From the NCBI GenBank assembly GCA_946499505.1, contig CAMMSL010000026.1, positions 1 to 33,314 of the forward strand: a stretch of 33,314 nucleotides of DNA, in the 5' to 3' direction. The notes below the pieces were generated by a model. The model made no database searches. It saw only the letters and a program-made list of their open reading frames with translations, and was not told the DNA's origin. This DNA is from an uncultured Lachnoclostridium sp. Its GTDB lineage: Bacteria > Bacillota > Clostridia > Lachnospirales > Lachnospiraceae. Shown piece after piece: positions 14,824 to 24,707 of the stretch (positions are counted from its first letter, which is position 1; each line of letters starts with the position of its first letter). A program made the position numbers and the translations under genes.

Positions 14824-14853
14824 ATTCTACCCCAGACATACCGGCCGTGTCAA
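14824..14853 (-). promoter_or_regulatory. Promoter of the T-box/thrS transcript
   Basis: On the minus strand TTGACA (14853-14848), an 18-nt spacer and TAGAAT (14829-14824). The T-box RNA would start within about 8 nt. The preceding maltodextrin operon ends 54 nt upstream with no clear terminator between. Confidence 0.8.
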
Positions 14854-14906
14854 GTATGGAAACTACTTTCCCATGAACCGCCTGCGTGAAACAAAGAAAC
14901 AACTGA

Positions 14907-16547
14907 TCACCTGTATAGTATGAATACCTCATACGGTCTGAGTTCCGGGCATTCCCCTGGGCGCTCCGCCGCTTCATCCTTATAATTATGGATCAGTACC
15001 TGTGCGCCTTCCCATTCTTTCCATACCGGACACTGTGCAGGTTCACCGGTAAAGTTGGCGGCCACAAGTATCTGATGCTCTCCATCCGTTCTTGTATACG
15101 CAAAGATCTGCTCATCTTCCGGGAGAAGGAGCTCGAACTTTCCATCTATAAATACCGGATACTCTTTCCTGAGACGGATCAGCTTCCGGTAGAAATTATA
15201 TACCGAATCCGGATCCCTTCTCTCACTGTCTGCATTGATCTCCTTATAATTCGGATTTAATGCGATCCACGGGGTGCCTGTTGTAAATCCTGCATTCTCG
15301 TCTCCGCTCCACTGCATGGGAGTACGCGCATTGTCACGGCTCTTCGCATAGATTGAACGCATAATGTCCTCTTTATCATATCCTGCCTCCAGTCTCTCCC
15401 GGTACATATTGAGCGTCTCAATATCCTCATAGGAACTGATATCCGGGAACTTCACATTTGTCATTCCCAGCTCCTCGCCCTGATAGACATAAGGCGTTCC
15501 CTGCATTCCGTGCAGTATCGCAGCGAGCATCTTGGCAGACTCTTTGCGGTATTTTCCGTCATCTCCCCAGCGTGAGACGATTCTCGGGAGATCATGGTTG
15601 TCCAGAAACAGACTGTTCCAACCTTTTCCGCAGAGCTCTGTCTGCCATTTTGCCAGACATTTTTTCAATTTTACAAAAGGAAGCGGCGCCAGATCCCATT
15701 TCTCTTTTCCTTCCTGCTGATCCATCACCATATGCTCGAACTGGAAGACCATAGAGAACTCGCTTCCGTCCGGATTGCTGTAGAGTTTTGCGATTTCCGG
15801 GTCAGCTCCCCAAGCCTCTCCCACCGTGATCAGGTCTCCTTTCTGGAATGTCTCACGGCTCATCTCCTGAAGGAATTCGTGAAGTCTGGGACCATTGTTC
15901 GTAATCTTCTGATCCGGTTCTTTTGCAATCTGATCGATTACATCAAGGCGGAATCCGCCTGCACCTTTGTCCATCCACCAGAGGATCATATCATAGATCT
16001 CTCTGCGCACTTCCGGGTTCTCCCAGTTCAGATCCGGCTGCTTTACAGAAAACTGATGGAAATAATACTGGCCAAGCTCCGGCACCCACTCCCATGCCGG
16101 GCCTCCAAATGTAGCTTTCATGTCATTGGGATACACGCCCTCTTCACCGTCTCTCCACACGTAATAATCGTGGTACGGATTGTCCTTTGACTTTTTCGCC
16201 TCTTGAAACCACCGGTGCTCGTCCGAAGTATGGTTCAGGACCAGATCCATTATGATCCGGATATTTTTCTCCCTGGCTTTTGCAATCAATTCTTCCATAT
16301 CATCCAGACTGCCGAACATAGGATCAATGTCCTGATAATCCGAAATATCATATCCGTTGTCGTCCTGAGGGGAACAATACATCGGTGAGATCCACACTGC
16401 ATCGATTCCCAGCTCTTCCAGATAATCGAGTCTGCTTATGATCCCCTGTATATCGCCGATCCCGTCCCCATTGGAATCCTGAAAGCTTTTCGGGTAGATC
16501 TGATAGACAACTGCATTTTTCCACCACGGTCTTTTTATTTCTGTCAT
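14907..16547 (-). CDS. GH13 oligo-1,6-glucosidase-like alpha-glucosidase
   Basis: A 546-aa intracellular GH13 enzyme. The start at 16547 (MTEIKRPWW) has AAAGG 9 nt upstream; the GTG at 16571 overlaps the preceding stop and is less likely. It has YQIYPKSF and DSNGDGIGD near the N-terminus, then region I DLVLNHTS, region II GFRLDVIDQ with nucleophile Asp, region III GEAW with the acid/base Glu, and region IV FLDNHDLPR. This fits GH13_31. The residue after the nucleophile is Val, as in alpha-1,6-specific isomaltases, rather than Thr or Ala of maltases. It is the last gene of the maltodextrin operon and would split isomaltose-type ends. Trehalose-6-phosphate hydrolase is an alternative but the context does not suit it. 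Confidence 0.88.
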   Translation of the reverse strand: MTEIKRPWWKNAVVYQIYPKSFQDSNGDGIGDIQGIISRLDYLEELGIDAVWISPMYCSPQDDNGYDISDYQDIDPMFGSLDDMEELIAKAREKNIRIIMDLVLNHTSDEHRWFQEAKKSKDNPYHDYYVWRDGEEGVYPNDMKATFGGPAWEWVPELGQYYFHQFSVKQPDLNWENPEVRREIYDMILWWMDKGAGGFRLDVIDQIAKEPDQKITNNGPRLHEFLQEMSRETFQKGDLITVGEAWGADPEIAKLYSNPDGSEFSMVFQFEHMVMDQQEGKEKWDLAPLPFVKLKKCLAKWQTELCGKGWNSLFLDNHDLPRIVSRWGDDGKYRKESAKMLAAILHGMQGTPYVYQGEELGMTNVKFPDISSYEDIETLNMYRERLEAGYDKEDIMRSIYAKSRDNARTPMQWSGDENAGFTTGTPWIALNPNYKEINADSERRDPDSVYNFYRKLIRLRKEYPVFIDGKFELLLPEDEQIFAYTRTDGEHQILVAANFTGEPAQCPVWKEWEGAQVLIHNYKDEAAERPGECPELRPYEVFILYR

Positions 16548-16567
16548 CACAATATTCCTTTCTCCTC

Positions 16568-18319
16568 TCACTTTCTTCTGATCAGTGTACCGTTCTTTCC
16601 CAGTATTCCCCGGTCATAATTTCTCGAGAATATAATTTCGCCGTTTTCTCCCACATCCATCGCATCGCCGGAACAGTTCAGCACCACCTCCAGCCTGCGG
16701 TTTTCCGAATCGATCTTAATGTACTCCACACACCGCCTGTCCGAATACCGGTTCGGGAAATGAAAATGAAGGCTCCTGCACGTTTCCTCAGTACGGCGCA
16801 TCCGGATCAGCTGTTTCATAAAGCCGATCTTCTCCTGATTTTCCTCCGAGCCAATCTCATCCCACGGCATACATCTGCGGCAGTCCGGATCAAAACCGCC
16901 CTCCATGGCGATCTCCGTCCCGTAATAGATACATGGACTTCCCGGCAGTGTAAACAGAACAGCCAGCTGCTGATAAAAAATATCCAGATCGTGGAACCGG
17001 TTCATCAGCCTTTCCGTATCATGGGAATCCAGAAGATTGAACAGCACATTATTATTCTGCTGCATATACATAGTATAACATCGGTTGACCATGTACTCAA
17101 CCTCTTCCTTATCCATGGAGGCATCCAGAAAATAGTCATGGATACCGCTCATCAGCGGATAATTCATTACTGAATCATACTCATCTCCTGCGAGCCACTG
17201 GCTTGCGTCATGCCAGATTTCACCGAGGAGATAAATATCCGGCCTGATCTTCTTCAGACGCCGGCGCATCTCTTTCAGAAACCGGTGGGAGACCTCATTG
17301 CCTACATCAAACCGGATGGCATCGATATCAAACTCACGGATCCACTGTTCACATACACCGCAGAAATAATCGATCACTTCCGGATTATTCGTGTTCAGCT
17401 TCGGCATCCATTCTTCAAAGGCAAAAGAATAAAAACGGCCGTCTCTTGTATTTCCCTGCTTTAAGATCTGCGTCCAGTCATTGACCATAAACCAGTCCGC
17501 GTACCGGGACTCTTTTCCCTTTTTCCGTACATCCAGCCAAGGCGCAAACTTCCGGCCGCAATGGTTAAATACCGCATCCACCATAACGCGGATACCCAGC
17601 CTGTGCGCATCATCCACGAGACGGCGCATTCCCTCATTATCCCCGAAAGAGGGATCGATCTTCGTATAATCCTTCGTATCATACTTATGGTTTGTCTCCG
17701 CCTCCATGATCGGATTCAGATAGATGCCGGTGATTCCCAGTTCGCTCAAATATGGCAGTCTGGACCGGATTCCCTCCAGATCCCCGCCGTATTTCTCCTT
17801 GTTTGTCACCGGCCCAGTCTGCCAGGGCAGGATATCCGGATCATCCCGGTCCGGCGTCCCGTTGCAGAACCGGTCTGGAAAAATCTGATACCACACTGTA
17901 TCATTGACCCACTCCGGTGTGCGGTTTATATCCGCCGGATTCATCCACGGCACAATAAAATACTGAAGCAGACGTCCCGGCATATTCACCTGTTCTTCCG
18001 TCAGGAACCCATCTTCAAAGTAATACCAGACTTCAGAATCCGTGTGGAGCTCAAAATAGTATTTACACCGCTTATAAGGCGGTACAAGCGTGGTCGTCCA
18101 CCAGAGTTGATGGGGCAGACGCTTTTTATAGACAATCTCCTCCCTCTTCCCGTCCCACCGTTCACTGCCTCCTAGTATGCCGGCTTCAAAAGGATCTCCA
18201 TGTATGATAAACACCTGTTTTACATCATACCCTGTCTTAAGGTTTACAACCAGTCTGTTCTCGTCCATGGCATAACTCATCTGTTCTGACGTCTTATGAT
18301 ATACTGCTGCAAAATCCAT
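16568..18319 (-). CDS. GH13 neopullulanase/cyclomaltodextrinase-like enzyme
   Basis: A 583-aa GH13 enzyme without signal peptide. The first 120 residues are a beta-rich N-terminal domain of the CBM34 kind. The barrel starts at WYQIFPDRF and has region I DAVFNH, region II AIRFDVGNE (nucleophile), region III LLGEIWHD (acid/base) and region IV NLLDSHDTER. These fit GH13_20: neopullulanase, maltogenic amylase and cyclomaltodextrinase, which cut short alpha-1,4 and some alpha-1,6 glucans. AGGAGG lies 6 nt before the ATG, 20 nt after the debranching enzyme stop. Exact specificity cannot be settled. Confidence 0.87.
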   Translation of the reverse strand: MDFAAVYHKTSEQMSYAMDENRLVVNLKTGYDVKQVFIIHGDPFEAGILGGSERWDGKREEIVYKKRLPHQLWWTTTLVPPYKRCKYYFELHTDSEVWYYFEDGFLTEEQVNMPGRLLQYFIVPWMNPADINRTPEWVNDTVWYQIFPDRFCNGTPDRDDPDILPWQTGPVTNKEKYGGDLEGIRSRLPYLSELGITGIYLNPIMEAETNHKYDTKDYTKIDPSFGDNEGMRRLVDDAHRLGIRVMVDAVFNHCGRKFAPWLDVRKKGKESRYADWFMVNDWTQILKQGNTRDGRFYSFAFEEWMPKLNTNNPEVIDYFCGVCEQWIREFDIDAIRFDVGNEVSHRFLKEMRRRLKKIRPDIYLLGEIWHDASQWLAGDEYDSVMNYPLMSGIHDYFLDASMDKEEVEYMVNRCYTMYMQQNNNVLFNLLDSHDTERLMNRFHDLDIFYQQLAVLFTLPGSPCIYYGTEIAMEGGFDPDCRRCMPWDEIGSEENQEKIGFMKQLIRMRRTEETCRSLHFHFPNRYSDRRCVEYIKIDSENRRLEVVLNCSGDAMDVGENGEIIFSRNYDRGILGKNGTLIRRK

Positions 18320-18339
18320 GTTGCTACCTCCTGATCAAA

Positions 18340-20397
18340 TCAGTTTCTCTCCAGCGCCTCATATACTCTGAGGATTTCTCCTACACTCCATGCCTGGGCA
18401 AAGCATCCTTTCGACGAGACAGGCACCGCTCCGTCATAGATCTCCGGAAGCTGTCCGATACACCCTTCCCTCAGTGCACTGTAGAGTACCTCAAGCTGCG
18501 AGCGCACCTCTGCCTTCGCGTTCTCACTGTATCCGTTCACTTTCAGGTATGCCAGATAATATGCTCCGAGGGGAAAAGCCCACACGGTTCCCTGATGGTA
18601 TGCCAGATCTCGTTTGAGGACTTCTCCTCCGTACTCCGGCTTAAATTCCGGATCAGCTTCTTCCAGAGTTCTCAGGCCATAAGGTGTGTACAGCTTCTCG
18701 AATACAGTATCCGTCACTTTTCTCTCCTTTTCGGCATCCAGCATCGTAAACGGCAGAGAGACAGCCCATATCTGATTGCATCTGACCTGACAGTCGGCTT
18801 TCGTTCCCGACAGCACATCTTTCAGGCATTGCTTTTCCTCCATCCAGAATTTTTCCGTAAATGACCGTTTCGTCCGTTCTGCCGCCGCTTCATACCGCTC
18901 CGCAAAGTTCCGGACATTGTTGCGGCGCATCGAGCCGTTTCCGGACAGCATCCGTGTACACTCGGCCATGATTCTGAGTGCATTGTACCAGTAAGCATTA
19001 ATCTCAACCGGCTTCCCGTGTCTTGGCGTAGGCAGGATTTCGCCGACCCGGACATCCATCCAAGTCACCTGATCCAGCCCGCTGCCCGCTGTGATCAGGC
19101 CGTCGTCATCCATCCGGATATCATAATCAGTTCCCTCCATATAAGAATCAATGATCCGCTCCATGACCGGATACATTTCTTCGATCATGGATTCATCTCC
19201 GGATGCTTTATAGTACAGCCAGACACAGTTGATGAACAGAAGCGCCGCGTCCACTGTATTATACATCGGTTCGTTTTTCCCCTCCGGAAACAGGTTGGGC
19301 ATCAGCCCGTTTCTCTCATAACGGGCAAATGTTCTCAAGATAGAAGCCGCGTCATCGAACTGTCTTGTGGACAGGCATATTCCGGGCAGGGCGATCATCG
19401 TATCCCTGCCCCAGTCCTCAAAGAATGGAAAGCCTGCCAGAATGGTCTCCTTTCCCGTAGACTCTCTCAGGGAAACGAACTGCCGTGCACTCTTTACAAG
19501 ACAGCATGCCGTCTCATCCTTAAGGCCGGACTGTTCTTCCAGAGTCCTGCGTGATTCTTTCAGTTCTTCTATGACAGCTTCCGCCAGTTTTCCTGCGTTT
19601 CCGGACTCCTCTCCAGTCTGTTCCCGAGGACTTTCCATGTCCCCATACTTCTTCTCCATAGAAAATACAATGGAAAGTGTTTTCTCGCATCCGCCTTCCA
19701 CAGACACAGAGATACAATGGCAGGATTTCGCCCGGCCGGTGCTGCGCCGTCCGTCACAGATGTCATACGCATAATAACAGATCTCTTCTGTCTCCGGGAT
19801 TTTCTTATCGCAGCCGTCCGTAAGAAAGTACAATCTCAGCCCGGCGCTCTCTATACAGCCGGGTCTTCCGGCAGCCGGCTGATACTTCAGCCCGATGCCG
19901 CTTTCCGGCTGCTCTCCCTTCGGGCAGAACTGGTAGAACGGGGTCACTCTCAGACAGACATCGCTGCGGCTTCTGTTCTTCACCCGGTAACAGACCGCAA
20001 TGGTATTTTCTTTCTGCCTGACAGCCGTTTCTTTCTCGATTTCCACACCGTTTACGAGATACCGCCAGACCGGGGTGTCCTCATACGCAAACTCTGTCAG
20101 ATACCGGTATCCTTCCTCTCTTGTTCCGTCAGCAAACTCCTGTGACGAAAGGGTATACTTTCTGATATCCTGCCCGTTTTTCATCTCCAGCTTTTCAGAC
20201 AGGCGGTGGATGATATTGTACCGGTTGTTAGGCGCTTTCGTGCACGCCATCAGAAAGGCGTGGTCATTACGCGCCGCGGAACCTGTCATAGTAAGGGAAG
20301 AAAACCCTCCCAGCCCGTTTGTCATAAGATAACAGTTCTCCTGCCCTCTCTCCAGTGTTTTCCAGTCCTGTCTTCCGTAGATCCATCTTATGCCCAT
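18340..20397 (-). CDS. Glycogen debranching enzyme (amylo-alpha-1,6-glucosidase type)
   Basis: A 685-aa protein. The ATG at 20397 (MGIRWIYGR) is chosen; it has GAAAGGA 11 nt upstream and gives a conserved N-terminus, while the longer frame to 20499 is basic, low-complexity and lies inside the upstream gene. The N-terminal half is a bacterial debranching-enzyme beta domain (NGLGGFSSLTMTG). The C-terminal half is an (alpha/alpha)6 barrel with FPFFEDWGRDTMIALPG, GLDQVTWMDV and PVEINAYWYNAL, as in GH133. It removes alpha-1,6 glucosyl branch stubs. It overlaps the pullulanase end by 10 nt, so the genes are coupled. Confidence 0.9.
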   Translation of the reverse strand: MGIRWIYGRQDWKTLERGQENCYLMTNGLGGFSSLTMTGSAARNDHAFLMACTKAPNNRYNIIHRLSEKLEMKNGQDIRKYTLSSQEFADGTREEGYRYLTEFAYEDTPVWRYLVNGVEIEKETAVRQKENTIAVCYRVKNRSRSDVCLRVTPFYQFCPKGEQPESGIGLKYQPAAGRPGCIESAGLRLYFLTDGCDKKIPETEEICYYAYDICDGRRSTGRAKSCHCISVSVEGGCEKTLSIVFSMEKKYGDMESPREQTGEESGNAGKLAEAVIEELKESRRTLEEQSGLKDETACCLVKSARQFVSLRESTGKETILAGFPFFEDWGRDTMIALPGICLSTRQFDDAASILRTFARYERNGLMPNLFPEGKNEPMYNTVDAALLFINCVWLYYKASGDESMIEEMYPVMERIIDSYMEGTDYDIRMDDDGLITAGSGLDQVTWMDVRVGEILPTPRHGKPVEINAYWYNALRIMAECTRMLSGNGSMRRNNVRNFAERYEAAAERTKRSFTEKFWMEEKQCLKDVLSGTKADCQVRCNQIWAVSLPFTMLDAEKERKVTDTVFEKLYTPYGLRTLEEADPEFKPEYGGEVLKRDLAYHQGTVWAFPLGAYYLAYLKVNGYSENAKAEVRSQLEVLYSALREGCIGQLPEIYDGAVPVSSKGCFAQAWSVGEILRVYEALERN

Positions 20398-22352
20398 ATT
20401 TTTTCTGTCCTTTCTTCTCTTTCTGCCAGTCTTCCGAGCACAAGCACGCTCCGGGGCTCGATCATCATTCCTTTTTTTGCAGGCACGTGCTTCTTCCACA
20501 GCCAGCTGTCTTCACCGCTGCAGAGGATTTCCCACTCTCCTTCTCCAACCACAACGGAGCGGGCCGCTCTGCTGCTGTTGTAAATGATCTTCAGATAATC
20601 CCATTTATTATATTCTCCGGCCGGCTGATTGTCCACCGTAAAACTGATCAGTCCTTCAGATTTTTGTTCATTTCCGATCCTGCCGGCCGCATCCGCAGAT
20701 TTGTCACAGAGTCCGGGAAGCCTTAACCTCAGCGCGATAAGCCCCCTGTAGTATTCCACCAGATCCCGGTTCTTCCACGCCTGCTCCCAGTCCAGACGGT
20801 TCAGCGCGATCGGCGCGTTGTATGAGTCCTCCATTCCATTCTTTGTCCGGGCAAACTCCTCGCCGGACAGAAAGAACAGCGTTCCCTGGCACGTCATATA
20901 TACTGCCGCCGCCATACGGTTCAGGCGCATCCGCTCTTCTGCTCCTGCCCCCGGCATAGTCTCTGCCAGCTTATCCCACAGAGTCTGGTTATCATGGGCG
21001 GAAACATAGGTGATAATCTGTGAGGGAGCCTTGACTCCGGTTCCCTTCCATGCGCGGGCACTCTGGATAATATCTGCCTCTTTCCCCGGGGCGCCGTTGA
21101 CAAATCCCGGCCTTTTGATCTTCAGGGCAGATCCTTTCACAGCATCTCTTGTATCATCGCAGAACATACCGATATTCTCATCCAGAAGAGCAATATTTTT
21201 CTTAAGGGCAGGGACAGCTCCGCCTTCCATTGCCGTCTCCGCTGCTGCCCAGGGCTCACCGAAAATAAGTTTCTCACCTTTTCCATATCTGTCATCAAGC
21301 GCTCTGCGTATCCGGTTCATGAGATCGACATCCAGAAGTCCCATCAGATCAAACCGGAATCCGTCAATATGGTACTCCTCTGCCCAGTAAAGTACAGATT
21401 CCAGAATATATTCCGCACACATTTCTCTCTCGCTTGCCACGTCATTTCCGCAGGCAGATCCGTCAGATATCCTTCCGTCGTCAAATACACGGTAAAAATA
21501 CCACGGCGCCGTTCTCTGGAACCATGAATCCAGAGAATATGTATGGTTGTATACCACGTCCATGATCACCCGGAACCCATGGGCATGCAGAGACTGTATC
21601 ATCTCCTTCATCTCCATGATACGCACTTCACCATGCTCCGGATCCGTAGAATAGGAACCTTCCGGCACATTGTAGTTCACCGGATCATAGCCCCAGTTAA
21701 ACTCCGTATCTTTTCCCGCTTCATTTACAGAACCGTAATCATATGCCGGCATGATCTGCACGTGGGTCACCCCGAGATCTTTCAGATATCTGATCCCCGT
21801 CGGATGAATCCCGTCATTATTCAGCGTAGTATCGGTACAGGTAAACGCCTTATATTTTCCTCTGTATTTCTCGGGGAATCCTCCGGATGCATCCCATGAG
21901 AACTCTTTCACGTGAAGTTCATAGATAATCTGCTCCCGGGTCTTCTCAGGCGCCCTGTCCATATCCCACCCTTCCGGATCGGTCAGTTCAAGATTCACCG
22001 CCATGCTCCGCTGTCCGTTGAGCCCGCAGGCCTTTGCCCACGGATCCGCCGAGCGCACAGTTTCACCTTCTATTTCAAGAATATAATCATAATATACGCC
22101 GTGCAGTCTCTCGGCTGTACTCCAGTGCCAGACTCCTGCTTCCTCTCTTTTCAGCGGAACGCAGAAAAACGCCTTTCCTCTGTTTCCATCCCGATACAGA
22201 TTAAGGGTGACGCTGTCCGCCGAAGGGCTCCAGAGCTTAAATGAAGTCCCGCTGTCTGTGCAGCTCACCCCGAGATCATTTCCGCTGTATATATAATTGT
22301 TCCGAAATTCCGGACTTGAATAATACTTTTTCCATTCTAACGCTGTCTTCAT
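20388..22352 (-). CDS. pulA: Type I pullulanase
   Basis: A 654-aa intracellular debranching enzyme that cuts alpha-1,6 bonds in pullulan and limit dextrins. The ATG at 22352 (MKTALEWKKYY) has GGAAAGG about 8 nt upstream; the longer frame to 22472 runs back through a hairpin. N-terminal CBM48-like domain (about 30-130), then the barrel with FNWGYDP (Tyr to Phe in the type I signature YNWGYDP), region I DVVYNH, region II GFRFDLMG, region III FGEPW and region IV YVSAHDN. There is no secretion signal, so it acts on imported oligosaccharides. It follows malG after a hairpin. Confidence 0.93.
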   Translation of the reverse strand: MKTALEWKKYYSSPEFRNNYIYSGNDLGVSCTDSGTSFKLWSPSADSVTLNLYRDGNRGKAFFCVPLKREEAGVWHWSTAERLHGVYYDYILEIEGETVRSADPWAKACGLNGQRSMAVNLELTDPEGWDMDRAPEKTREQIIYELHVKEFSWDASGGFPEKYRGKYKAFTCTDTTLNNDGIHPTGIRYLKDLGVTHVQIMPAYDYGSVNEAGKDTEFNWGYDPVNYNVPEGSYSTDPEHGEVRIMEMKEMIQSLHAHGFRVIMDVVYNHTYSLDSWFQRTAPWYFYRVFDDGRISDGSACGNDVASEREMCAEYILESVLYWAEEYHIDGFRFDLMGLLDVDLMNRIRRALDDRYGKGEKLIFGEPWAAAETAMEGGAVPALKKNIALLDENIGMFCDDTRDAVKGSALKIKRPGFVNGAPGKEADIIQSARAWKGTGVKAPSQIITYVSAHDNQTLWDKLAETMPGAGAEERMRLNRMAAAVYMTCQGTLFFLSGEEFARTKNGMEDSYNAPIALNRLDWEQAWKNRDLVEYYRGLIALRLRLPGLCDKSADAAGRIGNEQKSEGLISFTVDNQPAGEYNKWDYLKIIYNSSRAARSVVVGEGEWEILCSGEDSWLWKKHVPAKKGMMIEPRSVLVLGRLAEREERTEKIWA

Positions 22353-22383
22353 AATATCTGCCTTTCCTTTACTATTAGATGCC

Positions 22384-22422
22384 AAAATCTGAGACGGACA
22401 GTTCATGCCCGCCTCAGATTTT
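22384..22422 (-). terminator. Hairpin between malG and pulA
   Basis: On the minus strand a stem is formed by AAAATCTGAG and CTCAGATTTT (22422-22413 and 22393-22384), extended inward through GCGG/CCGT with G-U pairing. It lies 15 nt after the malG stop and ends in a short T run. It probably lowers transcription of the enzyme genes relative to the transporter genes. Confidence 0.65.
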
Positions 22423-22437
22423 TTAAGTATTCGGGAA

Positions 22438-23310
22438 TTATCCTTTGACGGCTCCCGATAGTCCGTCAACATAATATCTCTGCATATACAGGAACAATGC
22501 CGCGATCGGAATTGAGATCAGCACCGCACCTGCAGCGAAACAGGTATACCAGTTATCAATGTATTCTTTCTCAAGCATCTTCCACAGTCCGATAGCTATC
22601 GTATACTGGTCAGAGTTTGCGCGGCAGATAACCTTGGCGAAGATGAAGTCAAGCCATGGTGACATAAATGCAGTCAGCGTCGTATAGATGACAATGGGCT
22701 TGCTCAAAGGAAGCGTAATCTTGGTAAATATCTGCCATCTTGTACATCCGTCCAGAAGTGCGGCCTCGTCCACCGCGATCGGGATCGTGTCGAAGAAACC
22801 TTTTGCGATCTGGAAACTCAGCGCCGCTCCTCCCGAATAGACAAGGATCAGTGCCAGTTTGATCAGGTTTCCCTCTGTCAGTCCGATAGCTTTCAGTATA
22901 AAGTACACGGCGATCATGGACATGAATCCCGGGAACAGGCCGAGAATCATTGCCATGTTCATATACGGTTTTCTGAGCTTAAAGCGCAGTCTTGAAAGAC
23001 AGTAGGACACCGCCAGCACATAAAATGTAGAAAGAATGCAGGAGCAGATGGCGATAAGCAGTGTGTTCAGGAACATCTGCGGGAAGTTCAGGATTGTTGT
23101 ATCGGTAAACAGTTTTACATAATTGTCCAGTGTATACGACTGCGGCAGGAAAGTGGACACATAGGAGCCTTTCTCCGCGCGGAAACTTGTCAGGACAACC
23201 CACACGATCGGGAATACCCAGATCACAGCGAGGATTGCCAGAATCACGTGGACGATCGAATTGTTAATAAAGCGTTTTCTTTTTGCAGAATGCATTTTCT
23301 GTCCAGCCAT
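22438..23310 (-). CDS. malG: Maltodextrin ABC transporter permease (MalG type)
   Basis: A 290-aa membrane permease with six predicted segments. The ATPase-contact loop is EAALLDGCTRWQIFTKITLPLSKP, the EAA motif, and the C-terminus ends AVKG as in MalG/MdxG proteins. AAGGAGG precedes the ATG, which lies 2 nt after the malF stop. It pairs with MalF to form the channel for maltodextrins delivered by the binding protein. No ATPase gene is present in this operon. Confidence 0.92.
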   Translation of the reverse strand: MAGQKMHSAKRKRFINNSIVHVILAILAVIWVFPIVWVVLTSFRAEKGSYVSTFLPQSYTLDNYVKLFTDTTILNFPQMFLNTLLIAICSCILSTFYVLAVSYCLSRLRFKLRKPYMNMAMILGLFPGFMSMIAVYFILKAIGLTEGNLIKLALILVYSGGAALSFQIAKGFFDTIPIAVDEAALLDGCTRWQIFTKITLPLSKPIVIYTTLTAFMSPWLDFIFAKVICRANSDQYTIAIGLWKMLEKEYIDNWYTCFAAGAVLISIPIAALFLYMQRYYVDGLSGAVKG

Positions 23311-23312
23311 GC

Positions 23313-24692
23313 TTAGAATCCTCCTTCTTCTTTATAAGATTTGCTGTTGCGATAAGTAATCAGCGCTCCGATGGCAAGGATCACAAAGGTCAGGATACCG
23401 ATAACCGCGCCGATGTTATAGTACTGCTTATCGATAGTCAGCTTGTACAGCCATGTCACAAGCAGATCTGTCTTTCCGGCAGTAGACGCAAGGTCTGTGA
23501 CCGGATCTCCTCCCGACAGCAGATAAATGACATTGAAGTTATTTACATTTCCTGTAAATGTCGTGATCAGATATGGCGTAGTCACATACAGCATATACGG
23601 CAGTGTAATCTTAAAGAAGATCTGTACCGCATTGGCTCCGTCAACCCTGGCAGCCTCGTAAAGTTCCTCCGGAATGTTCTGAAGAACTCCGGTCAGCTGA
23701 AGCAGGGTATAAGGAACGCCGACCCATACATTGATAATGATGACCGTCACTCTGGCCCATGTGGGATCTGTAAAGAACGGAAGACTTGCATCCGATGCAA
23801 TCAGTCCGAGATTTCTTAATAGTACATTGATCGCTCCTTCCGGCTGAAGCATCGTTCTCATAATCAGCAGAGAAACGAACATCGGCACCGCACAGGAGAG
23901 TACAAAGCAGAATCTCCAGAACCCTTTCGCCCGTGTTCCTTTCCGGTTGATCATCAGTGAGATGATCATTCCGAAAATGTAGTTTGAAAATGTTGCAAAG
24001 AATGCCCACACCAGCGTCCATCCGAGTACAGACCAGAACGTACTTCCAAGGATACTGCTGGAATCAAACAGCGCTGCAAAGTTATCGAGCCCCACCCAGT
24101 CAAACAGCATAAGATGGTTATCGATCTTACTGTAGTTTGTAAACGCCATACAGATCATAAAAATCAGCGGAAGTACAGTAAACGCAAAGATAAAGAAGAC
24201 CGGAGGCGTCATAAGCAGTCTGTGCAGATTCTCATGGAGCAGTGACTTTAAATCCTCCACAAAATTGTTTACATGCCTTCCTTCTTTTGCCAGGCACTCA
24301 GCCTTGTACGCGCTGCGCAGCGCTCCTCTCCATGCAAGGAACATAAGCACCGTCACAAAGACTGTCGCCACACCGTAGAGCAGAATCAGGATCGACTGGT
24401 CACCCTTTGTGTACATGTAAACCTGCTTTGCCTCATCCCAGACTTCTTCCTGAGGAACTGAACCAAGGGAAGGAAGCATCCCCAGAAATCCAATTCCGTT
24501 TACAACCATAAATACAACATAGATTACTTCCAGCGCCAGATACAGAAGCCCTTTGATCCTCTGTCCATGTACGATATTACCGAATCCCATGAGCAGCATG
24601 GAGAGTTTTGTCTCTAAACCTCCCTCTCTTATTGCTCTTGTACACGTATAGGGAGTCGGAAAATCATTTACTCTTTTTTTGAAAATTCCCAT
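23313..24692 (-). CDS. malF: Maltodextrin ABC transporter permease (MalF type)
   Basis: A 459-aa permease. The ATG at 24692 (MGIFKKRV) has GAGGTGA about 6 nt upstream; in-frame starts at 24698 and 24701 lie within that site. Eight hydrophobic segments are expected: two extra N-terminal segments (near residues 45-70 and 100-120) precede the six-helix permease core, as in B. subtilis MdxF. The EAA loop is EAARVDGANAVQIFFKITLPYM. It follows the binding protein by 15 nt and precedes malG by 2 nt. Confidence 0.92.
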   Translation of the reverse strand: MGIFKKRVNDFPTPYTCTRAIREGGLETKLSMLLMGFGNIVHGQRIKGLLYLALEVIYVVFMVVNGIGFLGMLPSLGSVPQEEVWDEAKQVYMYTKGDQSILILLYGVATVFVTVLMFLAWRGALRSAYKAECLAKEGRHVNNFVEDLKSLLHENLHRLLMTPPVFFIFAFTVLPLIFMICMAFTNYSKIDNHLMLFDWVGLDNFAALFDSSSILGSTFWSVLGWTLVWAFFATFSNYIFGMIISLMINRKGTRAKGFWRFCFVLSCAVPMFVSLLIMRTMLQPEGAINVLLRNLGLIASDASLPFFTDPTWARVTVIIINVWVGVPYTLLQLTGVLQNIPEELYEAARVDGANAVQIFFKITLPYMLYVTTPYLITTFTGNVNNFNVIYLLSGGDPVTDLASTAGKTDLLVTWLYKLTIDKQYYNIGAVIGILTFVILAIGALITYRNSKSYKEEGGF

Positions 24693-24707
24693 CCTCATCA
24701 CCTCATT

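Noticed and set aside
20398-20499. N-terminal extension of the debranching enzyme
   Set aside because: The 34 extra residues are basic, low-complexity and inside the pullulanase gene; the ATG at 20397 has a ribosome site and begins the conserved region.
22353-22472. N-terminal extension of the pullulanase
   Set aside because: It would read through the hairpin after malG and into the malG end; the ATG at 22352 has a good ribosome site.
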